Shown here piece after piece: positions 54,601 to 64,000 of a stretch of DNA of 64,000 nucleotides. The position numbers were made by a program, and so were the translations under genes. The notes beneath the pieces were generated by a model. That model was given only the letters and a program-made list of their open reading frames with translations, did no database searches and was not told the origin of the DNA. The stretch's first letter is position 1. Each line of letters opens with the position of its first letter. The DNA is from Ostrinia nubilalis (Eukaryota; Arthropoda; Insecta; Lepidoptera; Crambidae), in assembly GCF_963855985.1 (NCBI RefSeq), contig NC_087104.1, forward strand, positions 11,532,001-11,596,000, in the 5' to 3' direction.

Positions 54601-54733
54601 ACGCCCCTATTCACAAACATTACTATATGTGGTCTCACAGCGTGACACACGAACCAATCACAGAGCTCTATTCAATGCTGTGCGTTCGATTTTCTGCTTC
54701 ACTTAAGCAAGCATCGTTTGTGAATACAGGCGT
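54601..54733. mobile_element. Short MITE
   Basis: ACGCCCCTATTCACAAAC at the left pairs with GTTTGTGAATACAGGCGT at the right, 133 bp apart. Non-coding. Confidence 0.65.
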
Positions 54734-55530
54734 GAGTTATTGTACCTAATATAAGACATACAACTCCTATCGACTACATTGAATGATATTATGATAAATC
54801 TCTTCTTACACAAAGCACATTCCCATTTTCTGTTTCAAATATTCTCCAAAATTATTGATGTGGCCTCCTAAGAGCAGTGATAACGATAAAAATAACGTAT
54901 TTGTATTTTAAAACGTATTTATTTATTATGTCAGAATTCTTAGAATGCCTACAGAAGCCGTAACTATAATACCTACATACTTGCCCTGCCAGTGTGAGGA
55001 GCTCTATTGATATGTAAATAACTCTAGTTTATACATAAACATTGAGCCTACATTTCCATTTTATTACAAGTTTCCTTGAAAAGTAACTTTTGCTGACAAG
55101 TGGAGATACAATAGGTATTTTATACTATCAACGGCCATACAAGTTCTATTCAGTATTGAATAAAATCTTTCTTTTACTATATCACATAAGTGTCTTGTGT
55201 GTAAGAACTGAAATACTCGTAGATACGAGATCAAAGCTTTTACTGTTTTAACAAAGTTTTCATTAACGGCATTGCCATCATGATCGCGACTGTTTATTAA
55301 TCTTTAATAAGCGGGTCGTCCGTCCATCGAGTCTGCAATCTTCCCCAGCTATTATTATTCCGCTGGTCTGGTAAGCTCGTATTGTTACCGGTACATGGTA
55401 CCGGTCGGTAATGCGGTAGGAAGGCGCGACCGAGCGTGACGGCTAGGTTATTGCAACCGCTGAGACACTGGGGCTAAATAGACGTTGTGATTAGGAAGTA
55501 GGCATTATTTAATCTATAATAGAATATATA
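54734..55530. other. AT-rich non-coding interval
   Basis: No supported gene or clear repeat boundary. Confidence 0.4.
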
Positions 55531-55534
55531 ATAG

Positions 55535-55650
55535 AATAGAATGGACTTTATTGAACACAGTGAGCACAATTTATAAACAATATCAACACAACACGAAGAG
55601 AAAAAAAGAAAATTAGGCCACTGCGTTAGTAGGCCCGCTCAGCATTTATC
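55535..55650 (-). repeat. LINE 3' tail fragment (jockey/CR1-like)
   Basis: Begins ATAGAATAGAATGGACTTTA, the complement of a LINE 3' end with short repeated tail. Confidence 0.45.
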
Positions 55651-55665
55651 TTAACATGATTGTAA

Positions 55666-55785
55666 GGTCTATTCTACTTTGATCACCTGGCTTTGATGAC
55701 CCAGGTGAAGGACACTAAATTGTCGCTGGAAGTGGACTTTGATCACCTGGGTCATCAAAGCCAGGTGATCAAAGTGGAATAGACC
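55666..55785. mobile_element. Foldback MITE
   Basis: GGTCTATTCTACTTTGATCA ... CTGGCTTTGATGACCCAGGTGA is mirrored to TCACCTGGGTCATCAAAGCCAG ... GGAATAGACC with about one mismatch per arm. A decayed relative is at 54373-54430. Confidence 0.75.
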
Positions 55786-55913
55786 GATTGTAAGGGCATC
55801 TCAAGAAGCTGGTCTCCCGTTTCAGATCTTTTGTCTTTAGTTAGGATACCTTGAATACGAAAAAATGTTTCGACATGGAAGGTGGAACCTTACAATTTGT
55901 ATTAATATGTTAC

Positions 55914-56245
55914 AGTCAGCATCAAATACAGTCAAACCTGGATAATTGAGAACTCAAGGGACCGCGATCCCTTTTTCTCTTATAGAGGTTTCTCAATAAG
56001 TTAACCCGAGTTTCTAGCTTACAGAGTTACAGAAGGGAGTCTGTCTCACTTTTAGAGGTCTATTATAAAAATCCGGCAAATACATAGTTCGTGACACCCA
56101 AAGTGGAAAAAAGGTTGATGACCCAACCTTATTCCGATTGTAACAAAGACGTGTAGGACTTATTGGCTATTTTAGGTGTCACGAACTTTTGATGTACTTG
56201 ATTTTTGCAAAAAAAGTTTACATACTTAGTTTTATGCTGTTGACT
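55914..56245. mobile_element. Composite MITE: ACAGT family interrupted by a second element
   Basis: Outer pieces match 50248-50384 (ACAGTCAGCATCAAATAC; TAGTTCGTGACACCCAAAGT). Between them CAGTCAAACCTGGATAATTG starts an unrelated insert that looks like a Tc1/pogo-type MITE. Confidence 0.45.
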
Positions 56246-56249
56246 GTAC

Positions 56250-58235
56250 TTGCCACTAAATAAATTATTATTAGGCAAGGCCACTAGTAATACAATAATG
56301 TGTCCAAATCCATCCCATTCGTAAATTTTATTACATAAAAGAAGATCAAGTTATCATACACTTTTGGGTTGACCCATACTGCCCACCAATTTTGTGGTAA
56401 GTAGACCATACATATTGCGTAACTTTAGATTTATCATCTTTGAATAATCTCGAACATTAAGATATAAGAAAAACAAACCAGTACCTCTAGCATGAACAAC
56501 TTTCGTCTTCGAATTGTTTGCGTATTCGATAAAATTCGATACTCAATCTTAGAATTAAACGATAACGTGACAATTTTGATTCTCAAAATAAGTTTCGTGC
56601 AACCACATCTCATACTAAGTTCACTTTACGACACGTTCACAAGGGCGCTGTTGTAGTTTTCTTATTAAATCTTTTGATGGCGATTCGAGTACGCAAACGA
56701 TTTGAACTTGAAAGTTTTTTGTGCTAGCCGCACTGTAGTTCTTTAATTCCTAAACACGAGTAAGACCAGGAGCTCTACATTAAAATTAAAATAGTCAAAA
56801 TTTTATGACAGATCGCTCCTAAAACGCGCCTTTTCGACCATATGTTCGGCATAACTTGACAGATTAGCAGAGGTGTTTAATCTCTTTCTCTACTTTATAT
56901 TGCGGCTGCCTACTTGATGTTGTAAATTACCTAATAACGCCCACCGGTTTTCCCACACGGCATGCTAAAATGCCTTATCTTTCGACGTGGCCGCACACAT
57001 TCAATCGTAGTTGTTTTTGGAATGCCCATTGAATTTCACAAAACATAAAAAAAGGAACTTCTATTGTCGAAAACCAATTATCTTCTCGATTGCTACATAA
57101 TTGCTCTGATCGTCCAAAAATCTTAATAACTTGCATTAATTTTAGTCTGGGAGTCTTCGAATTGGCAGATGAATTTTATTAATCTTGTGGTTGGTCATCG
57201 TCTTAAAAATCAACTAACACGTAGGGTAGGTACTTAGAAAAAAAATCTTATGATTGGTCTAAACATTCAAATTCAAGCAACCACGGGAATGAATCTATGC
57301 TATCGAATTCGCACATTGATCGCAATAATTTGACAGATACTAAAAAGTTCACAAAAGCTTTGACTTGTAAGTCGCTGGTAAAAGAATTTCACAAATGTGT
57401 TTATCAAAATTTTAATTTTCAAGTGTGCGGCCGGCAGCTTAGCAAGTTCGCTGTATATCCAATAACCCGTAGGTTGATAAAGAATTCCGTTTTAAATTCA
57501 ATATTGATTATACCTATTTAAACAAAACATGTTTTCTTGAACGGTGAGATATCTTATTTCCATTTGTTTCATTGTAAAAAAATATTTGAAGAAGCTGCTT
57601 AGTTTTAACCCGTATAAAATTTACAAATAAAAGTAGCAGATTGAATTGTGTAACATAAAAAATATTTCTAAACAATCGCAGATCAAAAATGATGATGCTA
57701 TTGATATTTTGTGCAAAATTATATGACTTTATAGTTAGAGTACCTAGCACGTACGTAACATAAAAGTGCATTAACCATGTAAAAATGATATGGTTCAGTT
57801 TTGGACCTCAAGTTTTACGGACGGTACGACGGTAGGAAGGTAGGTATACCTACATCCAGGTAAGTATACCTACCGTCTTAACCTATAGGTTCTATTTTTG
57901 AAAATGCAGAGTTTGATGTACAGGAGACTACGAGTACACAAAACACATCATACTACATTTTTGTAGCACAAACGTCTCTATTACGTCAAAATAAGATAAG
58001 TAGTGTGTTAGCTTAAACTAAGCACAGCTTTTCGGTCTACAAGCGACTTCTGACAACTGGGCCCAAGTTGTCGGAAGACAAAATATTTTAAAATTTTCTC
58101 CAGCGATTTGGCCCGTGGTCCAAGCTAAAAGTGGGTCAAGTCGGTGTAAGACTCTTTCGGAAGAGGTGCATATAAAGCTAATTACTGTGGCGTCTACAAC
58201 TACAACGATATATTGTAAAGTGCTACGTTGCAAAT
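56250..58235. other. AT-rich non-coding interval
   Basis: No supported gene. A small palindromic block GGTAGGTATACCTAC lies at 57837-57852 with a mirrored GTATACCTACCG close by. Short frames around 57297-57771 lack coding character. Confidence 0.4.
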
Positions 58236-58238
58236 GAA

Positions 58239-58320
58239 GCCACGATAGCCGAACGGTGAAGGGGTCGGACTGGCCGACTCGTGATCCCGGGGAAAGCGGG
58301 TTCGGTCCCCGCTGCCGCTC
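58239..58320 (+). repeat. tRNA-derived SINE head
   Basis: The A-box region TAGCCGAACGGTGAAGGGGT and a T-arm GCGGG-TTCGGTC-CCCGC fold as in a tRNA, but acceptor-stem ends do not pair and no CCA-adjacent stem is seen. It looks like a SINE of tRNA origin, not a tRNA gene. Confidence 0.5.
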
Positions 58321-58329
58321 GAAGCTTGT

Positions 58330-59152
58330 TACAAGCATATTTAGCTTAGTACGAGGGGCTAACGGGAGTAATAATGTTTAAAAAAAATGTAGAGTCTAAT
58401 GAGCCTACATTTTTACATACAGAATGAGCTGTTTTTCTTGAACCTGTGATGAGTCTAGGATGAATGACTCTAAGTCGACACAATGCACTGCGGTGGGTGC
58501 GGCGCAGGTTACCGTCATTCCCACGGCTGCGCGCGCGACGCTTCGTCTAACGCCTTGGAAGGGTTTTATGCGCGAATCGATAGAGTTCGCTGGAGGAAAA
58601 ACTAAATTGATTATGCTCGATAGAGTTTCAAGGAAGAAATAAACGAGTTATGCTATCGGTTCTTCACATTATTCAGTTAATTTGAATAGTAGTGTAGTGT
58701 GTGTGTTTTTTATAACTATGGTAAGAAAAATGTTTTTTCAAACGGTTGTAGAGCTTTTACAGAGAGCTTTGAAACAAAACTAATTGCAGATGATTAAGTT
58801 TAGACAAAGTGCCCCGAATTAATAAACAAAGATCTGGCTTAGTAATATTAGTGTTTTATTTTAGAAAATTAACTCCAACACGCAAACATAAAGACGATGT
58901 CAGGTTTAAGGCTGGTCTGCACAATTTGCACAGTCTTACTTTAACTTTAACAAACGTCAAGTCTGTCAAACTCCATACAAAAACACCATGGTTACAGTCA
59001 CGTAAAATAAGGTGGTGCAACTCAGCCTAACACAGTAGTAGACATCGTAGGTACTACGCACAGAGGTTGTGTGGTCTGTTTTACTACGTAATCATAGGTG
59101 CTACGAGTATATTTTGTATTAAAATGTGTAGTCTCAGGTGCAGTCGATTATA
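58330..59152. other. Non-coding interval
   Basis: A 60-codon frame at 58460-58642 and a 73-codon one at 58809-59030 are not supported as genes. Confidence 0.4.
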
Positions 59153-59387
59153 CAGGGTGTCCTAAAAAGTTGAGTCAAGCTGAAGCCCAGAGGTAGAGCA
59201 TCACTAGGGCTATCCGAATCACCCCCATGTATGTTCCGCGATTTTTGATAGTTTTCGAGTTATGATTGTTTTAAATTTCTGTGCTTAGGCACTTTTTTGG
59301 TCACTGTGGCATTCATTCGGGTACGCCTACACCTAGTGATGTTCTACCTCTGGGTTTCGGCTTGACACTACTTTTTGGGACACCCTG
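59153..59387. mobile_element. MITE with CAGGGTGTCC termini and TA target duplication
   Basis: CAGGGTGTCCTAAAAAGT and its inverse (ACTTTTTGGGACACCCTG) at the ends, flanked by TA on both sides. Arm similarity continues inward (CCAGAGGTAGAGCATCACTA) for about 60 bp. The termini and TA suggest a Tc1/mariner-type parent. Confidence 0.7.
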
Positions 59388-59389
59388 TA

Positions 59390-61384
59390 TATTTTATATA
59401 TCCTGTATATTTATACACCCTGTATATTTATCTGTTAGCCATAATATAACGTAGAGCCACGGCCAGTGATCTTCATATTAATGAGGTAGAATTCGATCGG
59501 TGCCGTCATCGGCCCCCAGTGATTTACGACGCTCGTTCGCTACTTCCTCATTCGATGCGCAAGCGCATTGCCAACTTAAAGACGGGCATAACTTTGCATG
59601 GGACATACACAACACCCACTTTTGAGTTTATTGCTTTCTTTTTGCCATAAACCTATTTAGATTGCGGTTTTGTGACGATAAATAATTTTGCTTGCCTCTA
59701 GACTTCAGTGTGTTCTACTCGTACGAAATGAAGATTGCGAAATTAGTTTATTGAATTACTTGATATTGTTTACTTTGTGCTTCAAAAATGTCGGTATCTG
59801 TTTTTGACGTTGTTATACGCCTGATTTTGAATTTGATGGACTAAAGTTCACTAAACAGTGAATTTTGGCTTTAAGATTGATTGATTGGATCTGAGAAAAA
59901 GGACATAATGTGGTCGAAAAAAATTTAAAGGGGTGAAATATAGGATGAAAGTTTATGGAGATTGGGGATTTTAATTTCTACTTTTATGGATTTCATTTAC
60001 TGTTTTTAATGCTGGTAAGAAATAAATATTTTTGATTAAGAAATGCGCCATATAGACTGAATTTTCTCACACAATTTCGTTATTTCTTGTAGTTTAGACT
60101 TGGCCATCCAAATATGACCCATAAATCCATCTTTTCTTTTTAAACCGTAGTTATTGGAGCGGCAATTAAACATGAGAAAACTGCTGATTCGCTTTTAATT
60201 TGGCAGCTGTAAAATAACGTTTCCTGAGAACGTTCTTTGGCTCAAACAATACCTTTCCCGGGCCAAAATAGTTTATTGTTAAATAACATTACGGTGTTTG
60301 CCGTGGGAGACTGAAGCAAGGTCACCGGGTCATCTTGTTACTGTTTGGAACAGTCAACAGCTCTTCAGACTGTACATTTTCCTTGCAAAATCAACCCTAT
60401 TACAACCATATAAGAAACTACAGCTTTAAGCTTAATGTGTTGTCGAGGAAGAAGTAATGGATTTTTTAATTATAACTTATTTGGTTGATTTGAAACATGG
60501 AAAGCTTTTTAATCACGATGGATATCAATGCCTACTTTCGGAAGTTTAGTTTAATGTGTCAAAAGAGAATCGGACCAAAAATTCTTTAATAACATTATAG
60601 TTGATTGTTTTTAAATATACTTTCCATCAGGTGAGTGAGATGCAGGTCAAGAGCTTCTTCGTTGTTGTGGATATTTAAGACGAAAATACTGGATTGTAAA
60701 AGAAATTGTTTGTTATCCATAAATAATGACACGTAATATGTACAATGATATTATAAAGAGCTTATCAAAAACCTTGTTTGATTGAAGCTTTTATAAAATA
60801 CCGATAAAAGTATATTATGTATATAGAGCCATAAGAATTCAGTGTCAGAAAGTTGCACATAGGTATTACCAGAGTAACACCACTCTTATGACTGTCAGGT
60901 AATAGGAAGAAACTTTTGAGAAATCGTGAACTTCCTATCACATTTGCATGTTAAACCGACATGAACAATTAACACGCTGTTTTCAATCTGAACGGCAATC
61001 TATAACACCATGGCCCGATCTCGCAAGGGTTACATCAAAGGTAGGTTATACAACTGCTATTGTTGCTCTTCCTGGAGATAAGATCCAGATATGTCAAGAT
61101 GACGGCTGCAGGTACAGACTATGCTTTTTGTTGCAAAATAACACCTGTTGCAAATACATAAGATGACAAAGCTTGATGTGCTGTGTTTATGACTTAAGGA
61201 GACTGGAACACTGGAAGACTGATGGACAGTGTTCGAATTCATGACTCTATTTTTCTACTACTATCAAAGTTAACTTTATGAGTTGCTCTAAGTCATCATT
61301 ATCATCAGGTCATTTAGTCTAAAGACCAACCAAATGGAGGATTTGGTATAACAACTGAATCAGAGTTGGAATTGTAACAATCGT
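59390..61384. other. AT-rich non-coding interval
   Basis: No supported gene. A SINE tail fragment (CCATCAGGTGAGTGAGATGC) lies at about 60625-60665. Confidence 0.4.
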
Positions 61385-61473
61385 ATTCATTTGACAGTTC
61401 AAAACGTACGCTATATTCTGTCAAACGCCTTGTAAAACGGATTTTATCGTACGTTTTGAACTGTCAAATGAAT
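61385..61473. repeat. Small element with 26-bp perfect inverted ends
   Basis: ATTCATTTGACAGTTCAAAA-CGTACG at 61385-61410 is exactly mirrored at 61448-61473, with a 37-bp spacer. Probably a miniature transposon end-to-end deletion product. Confidence 0.65.
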
Positions 61474-62444
61474 CTGTGCCTCTACCATGAGTTGCCATCG
61501 AAAACTTGTATTCGTATACTACAGTCGATAGAGTTTAAACGTGGATCGATGAAGTTTGCATTAAAATCATACCATGAGTTCAATTACCGTGTACTTTACT
61601 CGCCAGCGATAATTCGATGGTTTTGTGATGTAATGTTGGTGAGCATGTTAACGTATCCAACTTCACACTCTATGAATGGATGAATGAAAGAACGAATGCT
61701 GCTCCTTTCTAACTATATAGAAAAGATAGAGTAGGAAATAACAAAAATGTCAAAAATAACACTGCAAAATTTAAGTGTCCTAGAACAGTGCCACAGAATA
61801 AGTAATAGTACAGGTACAGAAGGATTACTCCGCAAGACGATTTAAATAAATGCGAGTCTTGCTACGACGCGATACAGTGGAATTCAGCTCGCACAGCACT
61901 AAGTACTTACAATTTTATTCACCTACAAGTTTTGTCTCTTTCTATCGCGTGCCTCTGAACTCTTCTTACGCTGTTAGGGTTGCTGTCTAGTAGTGTCTAG
62001 TAAAAAAATAATTAATCTACTTATTTGTAATGAGGTACCTATGTAGGTAAGTACGCATTGATTATGGAAAACCTTGGGAGATGCCTTTGTCCAGCAGTGG
62101 ACGTCATTTTTGGCTGAAACGAACGAACGCATTCTGAGCAGTAGTCATGGTAGGTTAGGTTCCTATACTATCCTAAGAATTATTGATTACCTACATGGCC
62201 AACATACCTTTCAGCATCTTTGGGAAGCGAAAAAAAAGATAAATCCGGTAGATTTCTTTTCGAATTTAAACACCCGAACGCCGCACAATAATATTTCTTT
62301 CTCTTTATGTCCATTTTTAAATAATACTTCGATCATAGAATTAGGTACTACAACGCACGCCAGCGTCCTGACGGGCGCGCGCGTGACACTCGACTGATAT
62401 AATACCCGCCGGCGGGGCGCTTCGCTGTAGGTAATTATCGGATG

Positions 62445-63438
62445 CATGGACCTATAAAAAAAGTCGGACGGATTCTCATCAACAAAATACTGTGACATTA
62501 GGATACACCAGCTTGCCTGTACGTACAGGCCGGCACGCACACATTCACACCCTGTTACACCACTTCGAGTGCAAACTTCACACAGTTGACACATTTAAGC
62601 AGCGAAAAAACAACACGAATACGACATGTCTTGTGTGATGAAATTGTGTAAAAACCGTTCTGTTCGAACAAACAAAAATTAAGGAATCACATTTCACAGG
62701 CAAAATAATAATCCAATCACTTATTTCCCGACATTAAAATATTGAAATTAATTGAAATCAAACGTCATTCACTCGAAAAAATAATACGTCAAAGACCAGT
62801 GTTCTCAGTTATTTACGTGGGAAAATTACCCGAAATATGGGAAATTAATAATGATTTTAGGACTTTTTAGTTATGTATTACGCATACTATGGAAATAAAA
62901 TAATTTATCATAATAATTGTGTTTTAATGGGATATATTATTTTCATGGGCAAATTTGATCCTTCCCAAAAATTTGGAACTGCGAAATTCAAATTTTCTTA
63001 CATTGATTGCAAGTCAGTGTCAGGTTGTATGTTAAAAAAAATCTATCAGAGATAATAATAATATATTGATGATGCATAAGATTATGATTATAATGTACAC
63101 AAGATTCGTAATTTGTAACTGCGTGAATCATTTTTGATCCACATTATGTACATACCCTGACACACTGACTTGCAAACAATGTAAGAAAATTTTAACATTG
63201 AAAATTTCGCGCCTACCTCAACGCATACACCTTTCATCCTTTTAAAATGGCACGGAATAATTCTGTCTACATTTCCAAGTAACATCTGCCGATCTATGAT
63301 TTTCTTAAAATAAATGGGCAAAATGTTTTGGCTAACATGGCATCCCTAAATTCACTCACACAATAGACAAACGCCAAAATTTTGCGTCACAGTTTTGTTG
63401 TAGCGCGAGTTCCGTCCGCCTTTTTTTATAGGTCCATG
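62445..63438. mobile_element. P-element-like transposon, decayed (994 bp, 8-bp TSD)
   Basis: Termini CATGGACCTATAAAAAAAG and its inverse are followed by (T/G)CGGACGG on both sides (27 bp in all). Target duplication ATCGGATG at 62437-62444 and 63439-63446, confirmed by the uninterrupted copy at 15.4 kb. CATG ends, an 8-bp target and an internal THAP relic fit the P superfamily. It also has an internal inverted pair (about 62985-63035 with 63150-63195: TTTTCTTACATTGATTGCAA). Confidence 0.75.
62626..62700 (+). pseudogene. Broken THAP zinc-finger N-terminus inside the P-like element
   Basis: From the ATG at 62626: M-S-C-V-M-K-L-C-K-N-R-S-V-R-T-N-K-N, a TAA, then G-I-T-F-H-R in the same frame. 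C-x4-C-K-N-R and G-I-x-F-H-R are THAP hallmarks seen in P-element transposases. The in-frame stop and absence of the C-x2-H half show it is dead. Confidence 0.65.
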
Positions 63439-63591
63439 ATCGGATGTACCGCGCGGAGTGAGCCAGGCCTGACAGTGCTTAAAGCTGTTTTAACATGATG
63501 ATTTTAAATTTGTATTGTTTATTTCTTGTCATTGCGACTTTGACGCAGCTGTTGTCATGACAACAGATAACAAAACATGTTTTGTTGAAGG

Positions 63592-64000
63592 CATGGACCT
63601 ATAAAAAAAGGCGGACGGAACTCGCGCTACAACAAAACTGTGACGCAAAATTTTGGCGTTTGTCTATTGTGTGAGTGAATTTAGGGATGCCATGTTAGCC
63701 AAAACATTTTGCCCATTTATTTTAAGAAAATCATAGATCGGCAGATGTTACTTGGAAATGTAGACAGAATTATTCCGTGCCATTTTAAAAGGATGAAAGG
63801 TGTATGCGTTGAGGTAGGCGCGAAATTTTCAATGTTAAAATTTTCTTACATTGTTTGCAAGTCAGTGTGTCAGGGTATGTACATAATGTGGATCAAAAAT
63901 GATTCACGCAGTTACAAATTACGAATCTTGTGTACATTATAATCATAATCTTATGCATCATCAATATATTATTATTATCTCTGATAGATTTTTTTTAACA
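63592..64000. mobile_element. Second P-like element, inverted, cut by the window end
   Basis: Exact inverse of 63030-63438 over all 409 bases I compared; centre of symmetry near 63515. Its start CATGGACCTATAAAAAAAG follows GTTGAAGG, the probable 8-bp target. The 77-codon frame at 63709-63942 mirrors that at 63088-63321 and is not recognised as a protein. Confidence 0.8.

Larger units (their letters stand above)
61790..63472 (-). repeat. THAP-encoding inverted segmental repeat, copy 2 (split by a P-like element)
   Basis: Inverse of 15389-16031. The segments 61790-62444 and 63439-63472 are colinear with copy 1 once the P-like insert is removed. On minus, the THAP exon is about 62225-62321. The LINE relic (CTTTGTCCAGCAGTGGACGT at 62085) is inside both copies. 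Confidence 0.8.

Noticed and set aside
58239..58320. Functional tRNA gene
   Set aside because: The T-arm is good, but the acceptor stem does not pair and there is no terminator; better read as a tRNA-derived SINE head.
63088..63942. Two identical 77-codon frames as a duplicated gene pair
   Set aside because: They are the two mirror copies of the P-like element's subterminal DNA. No domain recognised, and each begins close to a transposon end.

Overview
This is eukaryotic nuclear DNA from an insect, almost certainly a moth or butterfly (Lepidoptera). The genes have short exons with GT..AG introns and insect-type orthology: an arginine-type selenophosphate synthetase, a Dah-like dystrophin relative and hillarin. 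The intergenic DNA is AT-rich and packed with repeats familiar from Lepidoptera: LINE 3' tails ending in (TTTGAC)n, RTE-like LINE 3' ends whose last codons read L-G-E-A-x-V-Q-Q-W, Helitron-like ends with CTAG, and foldback MITEs. No bacterial-type operons, CRISPR arrays or rRNA genes are present.

Host genes. (1) 1324-2532 (-): a single-exon SPS1-type selenide,water dikinase with Arg at the Sec/Cys position. (2) 3305-9184 (+): an eleven-exon dystrophin-family gene (WW-like region, EF-hand region, ZZ finger, coiled coils; 644 aa), most like insect Dah/dystrotelin. It shares a roughly 770-bp divergent promoter region with SPS1. (3) 25970-42095 (-): ten exons of hillarin/KY, a transglutaminase-like cytoskeletal protein; the first and last exons were not found. 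(4) 44462-46135 (+): single-exon MCCC2, the mitochondrial beta subunit of methylcrotonoyl-CoA carboxylase. I found no convincing host gene in 46.1-64 kb.

Mobile DNA. A complete, apparently very young copia element (9938-14478; LTRs identical by eye, 5-bp TSD, intact 1295-codon ORF) sits inside a MITE. A complete BEL/Pao element (17763-24261; LTRs identical by eye, 5-bp TSD) sits inside another foldback MITE, and its long ORF is broken near its C-terminus. Hillarin introns hold a decayed jockey-like LINE (35341-38068), a young RTE-like LINE with a 5' inversion of the twin-priming type (30482-31703, 12-bp TSD), and a giant inverted repeat (27341-28790, arms of about 590 bp). The right end of the window holds P-element-like units (8-bp TSD, termini starting CATG, THAP-domain relic) in head-to-head inverted arrangement. 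A separate THAP-encoding segment occurs twice in opposite orientation 46 kb apart.

Most unusual. Hillarin introns contain tandem, partial copies of hillarin's own exons (from three different exons). The coding part of one set is nearly identical between copies while the intron DNA around it has diverged by about a tenth. The window also has several long near-perfect inverted repeats (27.3-28.8 kb, 53.07-53.38 kb, 63.03-64.0 kb) that would fold into long dsRNA hairpins if transcribed, and so are candidate endo-siRNA precursors.
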